DNA from: JAZREA01 sp045660545
GTDB taxonomy: Bacteria > Bacillota > Clostridia > Monoglobales > Firm-18
Assembly (NCBI GenBank): GCA_045660545.1
Contig: JAZREA010000023.1
Span: 1-26,989, forward strand
Length of the DNA stretch: 26,989 nucleotides
Direction of reading: 5' to 3'
Numbering within the stretch: position 1 is the stretch's first letter; every line of letters begins with the position of its first letter. Positions 7,428-14,388 of the stretch are shown piece by piece. The position numbers and the translations under genes were made by a program. The notes under the pieces were generated by a model. That model was given only the letters and a program-made list of their open reading frames with translations, had not been told where the DNA came from and searched no databases.

Positions 7428-8753
7428 CTATTTGGAAACTAATTCTTTAAATACATCGCCGCGTTCTTCAAAGTTTTTGAAAAATCCGTAGCTCGCAGCA
7501 GCAGGAGACATCACACACACCTTACCCTTTTCGGTAAGACGCTTTGCCTCACAGACCGCCGACTTTAAGTCGCTTGTCAGGACAAGGTTCTTGCCTTTAA
7601 ACTTTTGTCCGTAATCCGACAAAATAGCGTCATATATAATCCTTCCTGTGTCGTACATAAAAATTATGTTGTCAATTTCATACGACGTTAAAAACTCAAT
7701 AAGAGGAATGTACGTTACCCCTCTGTCCATACCGCCCAATATAAGTGTGCCGACATTGCCAAGGCTCTTTAAGGCCTGAATAGTCGTCTCGCTGATTGTA
7801 GAGATAGAGTCGTCATAATACTTTACGCCATCAAACTCTCCAACAAGCTCCAGCCTGTGCGGCAGCGGCTTGTATGTTTCAAGGTGCTTTACAAAATCAC
7901 AAAGCCCAACCCCAAAGCGCTTGCAAACATTATAGCAAACAGCTATGTTATACATATTGTGCACACCGAGGAGGTCTGTTTTTAGGCTGTCGAAGGCGAT
8001 TTTTTCGTCATTTGTTGTTATAGCGCCGTCTGTAATTTTTACATCCGCATCTTTTTCGGAGCCAAAGCCAACTGTTACAAGGCTTCCGTCTTTATATTCC
8101 TTCTTTGGCACGTTATCAACGTTACATATCAAGACATCGTCAGAAGACTGGTTTTTATATATGTTTTTCTTCGATTCCTCGTACTTTAAAAATGTGCCGT
8201 AGTGGTCGAGGTGCTCTTCAAAGATGTTTAAAAGAACTGCAATATGAGGTGAATACAAAGCATATTCAAGCTGATGGCAGGAAAGCTCGTACACCAAAAC
8301 GCTTTCCTCGTCAATCTCGCCCAACATATCAAAGGCGGGGACTCCTATGTTTCCCATAATCAAACAGTTACCACGCGCGTTTTTCAGTATGTGATAAATC
8401 AGGGTAGAAACCGTGCTTTTTCCCTTCGTGCCGGTAATTCCGACGATTTGTCGTCCATATCTTTTAAGCATCTGGTCCGTCTGTGAAGTAATTTTACTTA
8501 ACACTTTTTCACTCTTGTCTTCCAGAACTATGCCGGGGCTTTTAAAAACAACGTCGTAGTCATAAATTGCGTTTTGGTAGCCTGCACCACATATAACCTC
8601 TGCGCCATCTACACCGCCGATATCGTTTTGGTCAGCAATTGCGATGGTGCAGTCCATGTTTTTAATAACCTCGTATGTCGAGCGACCCTCTCTGCCAAAG
8701 CCTAAAATCAGCACTCTCTTACCCTTGGTAAGTTCCCTTAACTGTTCTAACAT
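7428..8753 (-). CDS. murD2: Mur ligase, MurD-type (probably MurD2: UDP-MurNAc-L-Ala:L-Glu ligase)
   Basis: This 441-residue Mur ligase has an N-terminal nucleotide-sugar domain (LGFGREGRS at 17-25), an ATP P-loop GTKGKST at 108-114, NIGVPAFD near 135, ELSCHQLEY at 156-164 and LNIFEEHLDHY at 175-185. Its C-terminal domain includes YYDDSISTI and a YGFFKNFEERGDVF ending. Overall it is closest to MurD, but the MurD substrate-binding signature NDSKATN is replaced by DDSISTI and the P-loop Asn is Lys. Its start codon abuts the stop of a MurL-like gene. In Xanthomonas, MurD2 adds L-Glu to UDP-MurNAc-L-Ala and MurL then inverts it. I infer the same here; an ordinary D-Glu-adding MurD is the alternative. 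Confidence 0.75.
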   Translation of the reverse strand: MLEQLRELTKGKRVLILGFGREGRSTYEVIKNMDCTIAIADQNDIGGVDGAEVICGAGYQNAIYDYDVVFKSPGIVLEDKSEKVLSKITSQTDQMLKRYGRQIVGITGTKGKSTVSTLIYHILKNARGNCLIMGNIGVPAFDMLGEIDEESVLVYELSCHQLEYALYSPHIAVLLNIFEEHLDHYGTFLKYEESKKNIYKNQSSDDVLICNVDNVPKKEYKDGSLVTVGFGSEKDADVKITDGAITTNDEKIAFDSLKTDLLGVHNMYNIAVCYNVCKRFGVGLCDFVKHLETYKPLPHRLELVGEFDGVKYYDDSISTISETTIQALKSLGNVGTLILGGMDRGVTYIPLIEFLTSYEIDNIIFMYDTGRIIYDAILSDYGQKFKGKNLVLTSDLKSAVCEAKRLTEKGKVCVMSPAAASYGFFKNFEERGDVFKELVSK

Positions 8754-10100
8754 CTATTTCACCCCAAGCCTGTTCTTTAGCATGTTTTCAAATTCTGTCG
8801 GGATCAGATTTTCAAAGTCATAAAAGCTCTTATAAGGATTTTTCGCATCCTTGTAGCTTTTATAAATATCTGTTTTAGTGTAAAATTCTAAAAGCACAGG
8901 CAACTCATCGTATTTGCCTATCGCCTCGCAAAGTGCGAAGTTAATCTCGTCCCTGCTGCCAACACACTCAAACGGCTTTTCCTTAGCTTCGCCTATAAGC
9001 TTTTTAAAATCTTCCAAAAGCTCTTCTTTTTCAAAGAGGTCCGAGCCAAATATCCCCTCAAGCTTTAAAGGCTCGATAAAAGGCGACAGTATGATATAAA
9101 CAAACAGACACTTAGGACAATTACCGCACCATATATCAGTCTTGCTTCCGACATTACAGCTTCGAAATACGTTATAAAAATCTTCGTTTTGCGCAAAAAG
9201 TCCTGCAATCTGGTATTCGCTGAGAGGTCTTAATAAGCTAAAATAATAAGTTCCGCTCGCTATATATTTCTCTTCGTATTCATGGAAATCCCGCTCAAAC
9301 TCAAAGCTTTTTGAGTACTGATGGTTGACATAGCTGCCTTCCACCGTGCTTTCGTTGGCGCTCGATTCGTTTGACAAGGCTATATACTTTACACCATTAA
9401 TGTATGCAGCCAGTGTTGCAGAAAAGGCAACAATCGCCGAAAAAGGAGTGTGTCCGTTTATGTAGCCTTTTTTGTTAAGCTCAAGCATCCTTTTATCAAG
9501 CGTTCTGTTGGCTACAATCAGGTGGTCGTCATATCCCGCCGTGTTTACGGTGTTAAGGGTAGCACCTCTCGGATTTATAATATAGCAATAGTTATCATCT
9601 CTGTTAGGTTCTAAAACGCCAAGAGAAACTATCGAGTCCTTGCCTCCGCCGACTGGGATTAAGCATCCTTTTTCAGGCTTGTTTTTCGCCTCGCCAAAGG
9701 TCTCTTTTCCGGAAGAGACAATGTTCATAAAGCTTTCTTCTTTGTCGCAAATTCCGTTCAGATAAAAACACTCGCCAAGTCCGTTGTAGTAAAGCTTCTT
9801 CCACCACTTAATCTGGCAAGAGTCGAGGTGCGCACACATCACATTAACAGTTGGAGAGCAGGTTAACTTCCAGTAGCTGACAAGCTCCGCCATACCAAGG
9901 TTAAAAACCATGTTGCAAAAGGCAGGGTCCTCCCTTAAATCAACGCCGTTTCTTTTAAGCGTCCATGTCGGGTTAAACTCGCAAAGCCCCTCGATTTCAA
10001 AGGAATATTCAATTTTGTAAAAATCATCGTCCACCTCAACCTTGTATCCGTTATAGTTAAATATCGGGTACTTGCTTCGAAGTTCGTCATACAAGCCCAT
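8754..10100 (-). CDS. murL: MurL-like UDP-MurNAc-L-Ala-L-Glu epimerase (PP-loop ATPase)
   Basis: This 448-residue cytoplasmic protein has a PP-loop pyrophosphatase motif, PVGGGKDSIVSL at 149-160. A central LSNESSANES stretch lies at 242-251 and a possible metal site WCGNCPKC at 324-331, as in QueC-like PP-loop enzymes. The combination of this architecture and direct abutment to a MurD-type ligase matches MurL. That enzyme uses ATP, giving AMP and pyrophosphate, to invert the terminal L-Glu of UDP-MurNAc-L-Ala-L-Glu to D-Glu. AGGAGG precedes the ATG and overlaps the malQ stop, and the last codon directly touches the ligase start, so the three genes are coupled. The MurL identity rests on my memory of the family and on context, not on alignment. 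The alternative is an uncharacterised PP-loop ligase or amidotransferase. Confidence 0.65.
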   Translation of the reverse strand: MGLYDELRSKYPIFNYNGYKVEVDDDFYKIEYSFEIEGLCEFNPTWTLKRNGVDLREDPAFCNMVFNLGMAELVSYWKLTCSPTVNVMCAHLDSCQIKWWKKLYYNGLGECFYLNGICDKEESFMNIVSSGKETFGEAKNKPEKGCLIPVGGGKDSIVSLGVLEPNRDDNYCYIINPRGATLNTVNTAGYDDHLIVANRTLDKRMLELNKKGYINGHTPFSAIVAFSATLAAYINGVKYIALSNESSANESTVEGSYVNHQYSKSFEFERDFHEYEEKYIASGTYYFSLLRPLSEYQIAGLFAQNEDFYNVFRSCNVGSKTDIWCGNCPKCLFVYIILSPFIEPLKLEGIFGSDLFEKEELLEDFKKLIGEAKEKPFECVGSRDEINFALCEAIGKYDELPVLLEFYTKTDIYKSYKDAKNPYKSFYDFENLIPTEFENMLKNRLGVK

Positions 10101-10111
10101 AGCCTGCCTCC

Positions 10112-11545
10112 TTAGATGCGTTTGTAAAGCTCGTTAAAATGCCTGAATTTTTTCTTATCTATGCTGTTTAGCTGCTCACGGGTAATTCGGAACTGCCAGT
10201 TTCCGTCCGCCTTGCCCGGTACGTTTATTCTGGTGTCGGAGCCGTAGCCCAAAAGGTCCTGAATAGGCATAATCAAAAGTCCCGCACAGCTTGCGTACAT
10301 AGTACGCAAAAGGCTGTCGTACCCCCTCTCCCAGTCGGAAGAATGGTAGTTGCAATATTCAAGCATCCTTTTTTTATTTTCCGTGTCCAGCTCCCAAAGA
10401 TAGCCTAAAAGTGTGTTGTTGTCGTGAGTTCCCGTGTAGACTACCAGGTTGTTTTTGTAGTTGTGGGGCATATGAGGGTTGTCGTAATCGCCCAAAAAGC
10501 CGAACTGTAAAACTCTGATTCCGGGAAATCCGCTGTCCTCCACAAGCCTCTCAACCTCAGGGGTTATTTCGCCAAGGTCCTCCGCCATTATAAGCTTGTC
10601 GCCTGCGACCTGCCTTATTTTGTCTACAAGCTCCATCCCCGGCCCTTTAATCCATCTGCCGCCTCTTGCGTTTGCAGAACCGTAGGGCACAGCCCAAAAC
10701 GACTCAATTCCTCGGAAATGGTCAATTCTCACGCCATCGAACATATTGGTCATGTGTCTTATTCTGTCAGCCCACCACCCAAAGCCGTCCGCACGCATAG
10801 CGTCCCAGTTGTATAGGGGGTTACCCCAAAGCTGACCGTCTTCGCAAAAGTAGTCAGGCGGAACACCCGCAACGCATACGGGCATATTTTTCTCATCGAG
10901 CCAGAACTGTTCCTTGTTCGCCCAAACGTCTGCGCTGTCTAACGAAACGTAAATCGGCACATCTCCGATTATCTTGATACCCCTTTGGTTAGCGTAATTT
11001 TTAACCTTCGCCCACTGTGTAAAGAACTCATACTGTATAAACTTCCAGGCGAACAAGACATCCTCGTCGTACGACGTGTTGGTCCACTCGTACCAGGGCT
11101 TGTTGTCGTTGGACGCCTTTAATGCCATAAACTCGCAAAATTGTTTTAAGTACTTGTTTTTATCGATAAATTCGTTAATCTCGTCCTTGTTTGGTACTCT
11201 TTTTGAAATATCTTTCAAAAAGTCCAGACGGGTACAATAAAGCCTTGCGTATTCAGCGCTGTATGGTTGCTGTTGCAGTTGCCTTTTAAGCTCATCTTCG
11301 CCTACCAGGCCTTTGGCTTTAAGCTCGTTTAAATCCACAAAGTAAGGGTTGCCCGCAAAGGTAGAATACGACTGGTACGGGGAATTGCAGTCGTCCGCCA
11401 TACAAAACGGCAACACCTGCCAGTAGGAAAAGCCACAGTCCGCCAAAAAGTCAACAAACTCCATAGCCTCCGTGCCGAAGCTACCTATCGAATAATCGCC
11501 AAACAGCGACGATATATGCATTAAAACTCCGCTTTTTCTTTCCAT
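10112..11545 (-). CDS. malQ: 4-alpha-glucanotransferase (amylomaltase, GH77)
   Basis: This 477-residue enzyme moves alpha-1,4-glucan segments between maltodextrins in the cytoplasm, feeding glycogen and maltose breakdown. The GH77 features are clear: SPYQSYSTFAGNPYF near 55-69, GDVPIYVSLDSADVW near 194-208, and RIDHFRG with nucleophile Asp275. AEDLG follows with acid/base Glu322 and THDNNT with Asp375. Length is that of a standard bacterial MalQ. The ATG at 11545 is preferred over a TTG one codon earlier; a GGGGGAT site lies upstream. It heads an operon with the murL and murD2-like genes, an unusual pairing. A glycogen phosphorylase gene at the right window edge could act in the same pathway. 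A strong promoter and repeated TGTGTAAAA boxes lie upstream. Confidence 0.96.
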   Translation of the reverse strand: MERKSGVLMHISSLFGDYSIGSFGTEAMEFVDFLADCGFSYWQVLPFCMADDCNSPYQSYSTFAGNPYFVDLNELKAKGLVGEDELKRQLQQQPYSAEYARLYCTRLDFLKDISKRVPNKDEINEFIDKNKYLKQFCEFMALKASNDNKPWYEWTNTSYDEDVLFAWKFIQYEFFTQWAKVKNYANQRGIKIIGDVPIYVSLDSADVWANKEQFWLDEKNMPVCVAGVPPDYFCEDGQLWGNPLYNWDAMRADGFGWWADRIRHMTNMFDGVRIDHFRGIESFWAVPYGSANARGGRWIKGPGMELVDKIRQVAGDKLIMAEDLGEITPEVERLVEDSGFPGIRVLQFGFLGDYDNPHMPHNYKNNLVVYTGTHDNNTLLGYLWELDTENKKRMLEYCNYHSSDWERGYDSLLRTMYASCAGLLIMPIQDLLGYGSDTRINVPGKADGNWQFRITREQLNSIDKKKFRHFNELYKRI

Positions 11546-11640
11546 CAATACATTATCCCCCTACCGATAATTAAAAAAGAACATAAGGCGCCTTCGTCTT
11601 CGCCCTACAATTATTATATTCACAAACAGACTTTTTATAA

Positions 11641-11690
11641 TTGTGTAAAAATGTGTAAAACCATACAGTTTAATTATACTATTTTACACA
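11641..11690. repeat. Three TGTGTAAAA boxes around the malQ promoter (possible operator)
   Basis: TGTGTAAAA occurs at 11642-11650 and again at 11652-11660 as 10-bp-spaced direct repeats. An inverted copy, TTTTACACA, is at 11682-11690. The inverted copy lies between the -35 and -10 of the malQ promoter, and the direct pair lies just after the expected transcription start. Such placing fits a repressor site. Confidence 0.55.
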
Positions 11691-11700
11691 ATAAAGTCAA
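11673..11700 (-). promoter_or_regulatory. Sigma-A-type promoter of malQ-murL-murD2
   Basis: On the minus strand TTGACT (11695-11700) and TATAAT (11673-11678) are separated by 16 bp. Transcription would start near 11666, giving a leader of about 120 bases before malQ. Confidence 0.75.
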
Positions 11701-11734
11701 CACTTTTTAGACATTATCCTCCTCTATATAATTG

Positions 11735-11763
11735 TTGACAATTAAAAAAGTGAGTGGTAATAT
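11735..11763 (+). promoter_or_regulatory. Sigma-A-type promoter of panT-coaX
   Basis: A perfect TTGACA at 11735-11740 and TAATAT at 11758-11763 are spaced by 17 bp. The start point would be about 11770, and AGGAGG stands 8 bases before panT. Confidence 0.85.
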
Positions 11764-11768
11764 ATATG

Positions 11769-11790
11769 TTGGATAGCATGGACTGTCCAA
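11769..11790 (+). promoter_or_regulatory. Inverted repeat at the panT transcription start (possible operator or leader hairpin)
   Basis: TTGGATAG and CTGTCCAA, separated by 6 bases, form an 8-pair stem with one G-U pair. It begins at the predicted transcription start, where a repressor site or mRNA 5' hairpin would act. Confidence 0.45.
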
Positions 11791-11844
11791 ATAAAACAAT
11801 GTAATGTATCCTCTTAGCAGGAACATTAACAGGAGGTTTTTAAA

Positions 11845-12459
11845 ATGTCAAAAACAAAAAACATGGTACTTATGGGAATGCTGATATGTATTTTGGTGCT
11901 GATGGCCTTAACTCCGCTCGGGTACTTAAAGGTAGGACCGGTCAGCATAACGTTTAACATGATTCCTGTAAGCATCGCCGCAATCGCAATCGGTAAAAAA
12001 GGCGGAGCAATACTCGGCGGAGTGTTCGGCCTGACAAGCTTTTTAAGCTGTCTTGGATTAATCGTACCGCTCGACCCGTTTGGTGCTACGCTGCTTTCAA
12101 TCAACTGGTTTTATACACTGATTGTATGTATGGTGCCCAGAATCTTAGACGGATTTTTAGCAGGGGTTGTAGCAGAAAGCCTTTTAAAAGCGTCAAAGAA
12201 CAGGTCTTTGGCTTACGGAATAACAGGATTCTTCGCAGCTTTATTTAACACCATCTTCTTTATGAGTGCTTTGGTATTGCTGTTTGGCCAGACGGAGTTT
12301 ATAAAGGGTATTTGGGACACAATTGCTGCCGGAAAGAACGTTATCGTATTTATATGCGCGTTCGTCGGCTTAAACGCAATAGTCGAAATAATAGCATCAA
12401 CACTTATCACATATGGTATTACTTTTGGTCTTTACAAAGCAAAGCTTGTTAGAAACTAA
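11845..12459 (+). CDS. panT: ECF transporter substrate-binding (S) component, probably pantothenate
   Basis: This 204-residue integral membrane protein has about six hydrophobic segments, the size and layout of energy-coupling-factor S components. It has a KVGPVSITFNMIPVSIAAI segment at about 29-47 followed by a Gly-rich loop and helix, a typical S-component pattern. S components bind a vitamin and dock to a shared EcfA-EcfA'-EcfT module, which is not encoded here, so a group II system is expected. The type III pantothenate kinase gene starts 21 bp downstream in the same unit, which makes pantothenate the best substrate guess. An AGGAGG site and a consensus promoter lie upstream. Pantothenate specificity is inferred from context. 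Confidence 0.82.
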   Translation: MSKTKNMVLMGMLICILVLMALTPLGYLKVGPVSITFNMIPVSIAAIAIGKKGGAILGGVFGLTSFLSCLGLIVPLDPFGATLLSINWFYTLIVCMVPRILDGFLAGVVAESLLKASKNRSLAYGITGFFAALFNTIFFMSALVLLFGQTEFIKGIWDTIAAGKNVIVFICAFVGLNAIVEIIASTLITYGITFGLYKAKLVRN

Positions 12460-12480
12460 GTTAAAATCCGGAGGTAAACT

Positions 12481-13245
12481 ATGATATTAGCAATAGACAT
12501 AGGTAACACAAACATTGTAATAGGCTGTCTTACAGAGGACAACATTATATTCAAAGAAAGACTCTACACAAACCAGACTGCAACAGTTTTAGAGTATGCC
12601 GTATCTTTAAAAAACGTACTTGAAATGTACGAAATTAAAAAAGGCGACATAAACGGGGCTATTATTTCCTCGGTTGTTCCCAACATCACCAAGGTTGTCA
12701 GCAACGCGGTAGAGAAAATTGCACAGACAAAGCCGATTATAGTAGGCCCCGGAATAAAGACCGGACTTAGCATAAAGATAGACAACCCCGCCCAGCTCGG
12801 AAGCGACCTCGTTGTAGGAGCTGTTGCGGCAATCGCCGAGTACGAAACCCCTATGGTAGTATTTGATATGGGTACAGCCACAACCGTCTGCGTTATAGAC
12901 GAGGAGAAAAACTACCTCGGCGGTATGATTATGCCGGGTGTTATGGTATCACTGAACTCTCTTGTAGGCACGACCTCACAGCTTCCTAAAATAAGCGTGG
13001 AGCCGCCTAAAAAGCTGATTGGTTCCAACACCATAGACGCTATGAAGAGCGGTATTTTGTACAGCACGGCAGGCGGTATGGACGGAATAATCAAAAGGAT
13101 TGAAGCCGAGCTTGGCAAAAGCGTTACTGTTGTTGCAACAGGAGGACTTGCAAAGCTGATTACCCCATACTGTGAGCACGAAATAACACTCGACGACGAG
13201 CTTTTGTTAAAAGGATTAAGAATAATTTATAACAAAAATAAGTAA
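12481..13245 (+). CDS. coaX: Type III pantothenate kinase
   Basis: This 254-residue ASKHA-fold kinase catalyses the first step of coenzyme A synthesis, phosphorylating pantothenate in the cytoplasm. The N-terminal phosphate loop AIDIGNTN (4-11) includes Asp6. The pantothenate-binding PGIKTGLSI stretch is at 90-98 and NPAQLGSDL at 102-110 corresponds to the family GADR region, with Asp109. VFDMGTATT follows at 127-135 with Asp129, then GGMIMPG. Length is standard for CoaX. A GGAGG site lies 7 bases before the ATG. It follows panT, so uptake and trapping of the vitamin are encoded together, and it ends at a bidirectional terminator. Confidence 0.96.
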   Translation: MILAIDIGNTNIVIGCLTEDNIIFKERLYTNQTATVLEYAVSLKNVLEMYEIKKGDINGAIISSVVPNITKVVSNAVEKIAQTKPIIVGPGIKTGLSIKIDNPAQLGSDLVVGAVAAIAEYETPMVVFDMGTATTVCVIDEEKNYLGGMIMPGVMVSLNSLVGTTSQLPKISVEPPKKLIGSNTIDAMKSGILYSTAGGMDGIIKRIEAELGKSVTVVATGGLAKLITPYCEHEITLDDELLLKGLRIIYNKNK

Positions 13246-13248
13246 AAT

Positions 13249-13279
13249 AAAAATCCCGGTTTTTTAACCGGGATTTTTT
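13249..13279. terminator. Bidirectional intrinsic terminator between coaX and thiT
   Basis: AAAATCCCGGTT and AACCGGGATTTT arms around a 3-base T loop have A and T tracts on opposite sides. The element lies just past the coaX stop and about 34 bases past the thiT stop, so it can serve both convergent genes. Confidence 0.92.
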
Positions 13280-13312
13280 ATGCCTATATTTATGTAAAGT
13301 ACGTTACCTTTA

Positions 13313-13954
13313 CTACTGTCCTATTACCTTGGATTTTTCCAGCACTTTATATACAACAGGGGCAAAAACGATTGTCATAACAAGCTCCGGCACCATATAA
13401 AGCCCGTTGTAAACAACAGAATACAAAAGGGCAAGAGCGTTGCCGCTAAACTTTTGCATAACAACAGAGCCAAAGGAATAAAAGTTCTCCTGAGTGAAGA
13501 ACCACTCTGCCCACGCCCCGTAGAAAACATATCCGGACAAAATGTGTGCAGCGTAACAAAGTACAATAGAAAGGGCACTGCCGAGTGCAATTTCAATATA
13601 TCTGTTTTTTAGCTTACCCTTAAAAGCTCCCCCAAGGCCGAGCATTGTATACGCAAGGAGATAATCAAGCAAGCAAACCGAAACCGCCTTCCATACAACC
13701 ATCTGCGACTCACCAGGCATAAAGAGCGCGGCTACAACATCCATGCCGACCACCATCTGCAAAATACCGTAAACAAGAGCCGAAAAAAGCCCCCACTTAA
13801 CGCCATAGATGAACGAAATTAAAATTACAGGCAGCATAGACAGCGGAGTTATCGAGCCGCCAAACGGCAGTCGGAAAACGGTAATTACGGAAAGTACCGT
13901 TGCTATCGCAATTAAAATTGCGGTTTGTACAAGTCTTTTAGTGTTGTTTTTCAT
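13313..13954 (-). CDS. thiT: ECF transporter S component for thiamine
   Basis: This 213-residue membrane protein has six predicted helices. The N-terminal part, RLVQTAILIAIATVLSV followed by RLPFGGSITPLSMLPVILIS, is the ThiT signature, and the protein binds thiamine for uptake through a shared ECF module. The ATG at 13954 is used because a GGGGG site is 6 bases upstream. The frame stays open for 29 more codons, but that stretch is the riboswitch terminator and aptamer. The gene is controlled by a TPP riboswitch with an intrinsic terminator and a consensus promoter, so it is expressed when TPP is low. thiN, which turns imported thiamine into TPP, lies upstream in the same direction. Confidence 0.95.
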   Translation of the reverse strand: MKNNTKRLVQTAILIAIATVLSVITVFRLPFGGSITPLSMLPVILISFIYGVKWGLFSALVYGILQMVVGMDVVAALFMPGESQMVVWKAVSVCLLDYLLAYTMLGLGGAFKGKLKNRYIEIALGSALSIVLCYAAHILSGYVFYGAWAEWFFTQENFYSFGSVVMQKFSGNALALLYSVVYNGLYMVPELVMTIVFAPVVYKVLEKSKVIGQ

Positions 13955-13972
13955 AAGAATCCCCCTTAAAAT

Positions 13973-14006
13973 ATAAAAATGGTGTACCCAAAAAGGATAC
14001 ACCATT
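13973..14006 (-). terminator. Riboswitch-controlled intrinsic terminator of thiT
   Basis: On the minus strand ATGGTGTATCC and GGGTACACCAT pair over 11 positions (one G-U) around TTTTT and are followed by TTTTTATATTTT. It sits between the TPP aptamer and the thiT ribosome site, as an expression platform should. Confidence 0.9.
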
Positions 14007-14015
14007 AGCGTCGTA

Positions 14016-14102
14016 TATTTCCCTACGTTGGCATTATCCAAATCAGGTTCAGGGTCGAAGCTATAATCTTCCTCTCAGCCTGTCACACAAGCTCCCCTTT
14101 TT
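14016..14102 (-). ncRNA. TPP riboswitch (THI element)
   Basis: Read on the minus strand, the conserved blocks appear in order: GGGGAGC, GGCTGAGAGGAAG, CGACCCTGAACCTGATTTGG, ATAATGCC, and CGTAGGGAAA. These are the pyrimidine-sensing CTGAGA loop and the pyrophosphate-sensing GAACCTGAT/TAATGCC arm of TPP aptamers. It is followed by a terminator and thiT. High TPP should end transcription before the gene. Confidence 0.98.
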
Positions 14103-14116
14103 TAAATTATGTAATA

Positions 14117-14145
14117 ATTTTACTACAAGTGTCGTCTTTTGTCAA
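14117..14145 (-). promoter_or_regulatory. Sigma-A-type promoter of thiT, overlapping the spoVM stop codon
   Basis: A perfect TTGACA at 14140-14145 and TAAAAT at 14117-14122 are spaced by 17 bp on the minus strand. The spoVM TGA stop (14142-14144) lies inside the -35 hexamer. Transcription should begin just before the TPP aptamer. Confidence 0.85.
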
Positions 14146-14213
14146 TCCATTTTCAAAATCTTTTTAAAAAATCCTCTGAAAAGTTTTGGCATCCTTACAA
14201 CTACAATCTTCAT
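14142..14213 (-). CDS. spoVM: SpoVM-like stage V sporulation peptide (23 aa)
   Basis: This very short gene encodes 23 residues, MKIVVVRMPKLFRGFFKKIL then KMD. It matches the Bacillus SpoVM pattern (MKFYTIKLPKFLGGIVRAML...), including the essential Pro9 and the amphipathic basic helix. SpoVM recognises the convex outer forespore membrane and anchors SpoIVA at the start of coat assembly. A strong AGGAGG site lies 6 bases before the ATG. The position, last in the prpC-prkC-rsgA-rpe-thiN series, is the same as in Bacillus subtilis. In Bacillus it has sigma-E control; I found no convincing sigma-E promoter here. The stop codon overlaps the thiT -35 box. It is good evidence that the organism makes endospores. 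Confidence 0.9.
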   Translation of the reverse strand: MKIVVVRMPKLFRGFFKKILKMD

Positions 14214-14232
14214 AAAACCCCTCCTTGAAAAA

Positions 14233-14388
14233 TTAACGGCGTTTTGGCTTTACAATAAAGCACACCAAAAGCATTATCAATAAAGACTGAATAACTACCA
14301 AAAACCAGGTAGGCAAAGCGAGTGCCAAAAGCACCCCCAAGGTAAACGAAGCTACAAGACAGGTGATTATAATACAAGAGAAAATCAA
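14233..14388 (-). CDS. Small hydrophobic ORF upstream of spoVM (51 aa)
   Basis: An open frame starting at TTG 14388 encodes 51 residues: two hydrophobic helices (about 2-25 and 28-46, split by PTW) and a basic tail KPKRR. An AAGGAGG site at 14396-14402 is spaced 7 bases from the TTG. The frame ends 19 bases before spoVM, so it could be the gene between thiN and spoVM in this operon. The site and start codon lie in or next to the 3' arm of a 12-pair hairpin, so translation may be repressed. I recognise no family. The ribosome site, hydrophobic composition and placing favour a real gene, but it could be chance. The opposite-frame 66-residue ORF here is less convincing. Confidence 0.55.
   Translation of the reverse strand: MIFSCIIITCLVASFTLGVLLALALPTWFLVVIQSLLIMLLVCFIVKPKRR

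Noticed and set aside
7428..8753. Calling the Mur ligase a standard MurD without comment
   Set aside because: The NDSKATN motif is absent and a MurL-like gene abuts it, so a plain MurD call would hide a likely change of substrate.
11585..11606. Possible attenuator hairpin in the malQ leader (AAGGCG / CGCCCT arms, then T-rich on the minus strand)
   Set aside because: Only six pairs with a G-U and a 10-base loop, and the T-tract starts several bases later; too weak to call.
13955..14041. N-terminal extension of thiT by 29 codons
   Set aside because: This stretch is the TPP aptamer end and terminator hairpin; the ATG at 13954 has its own ribosome site.
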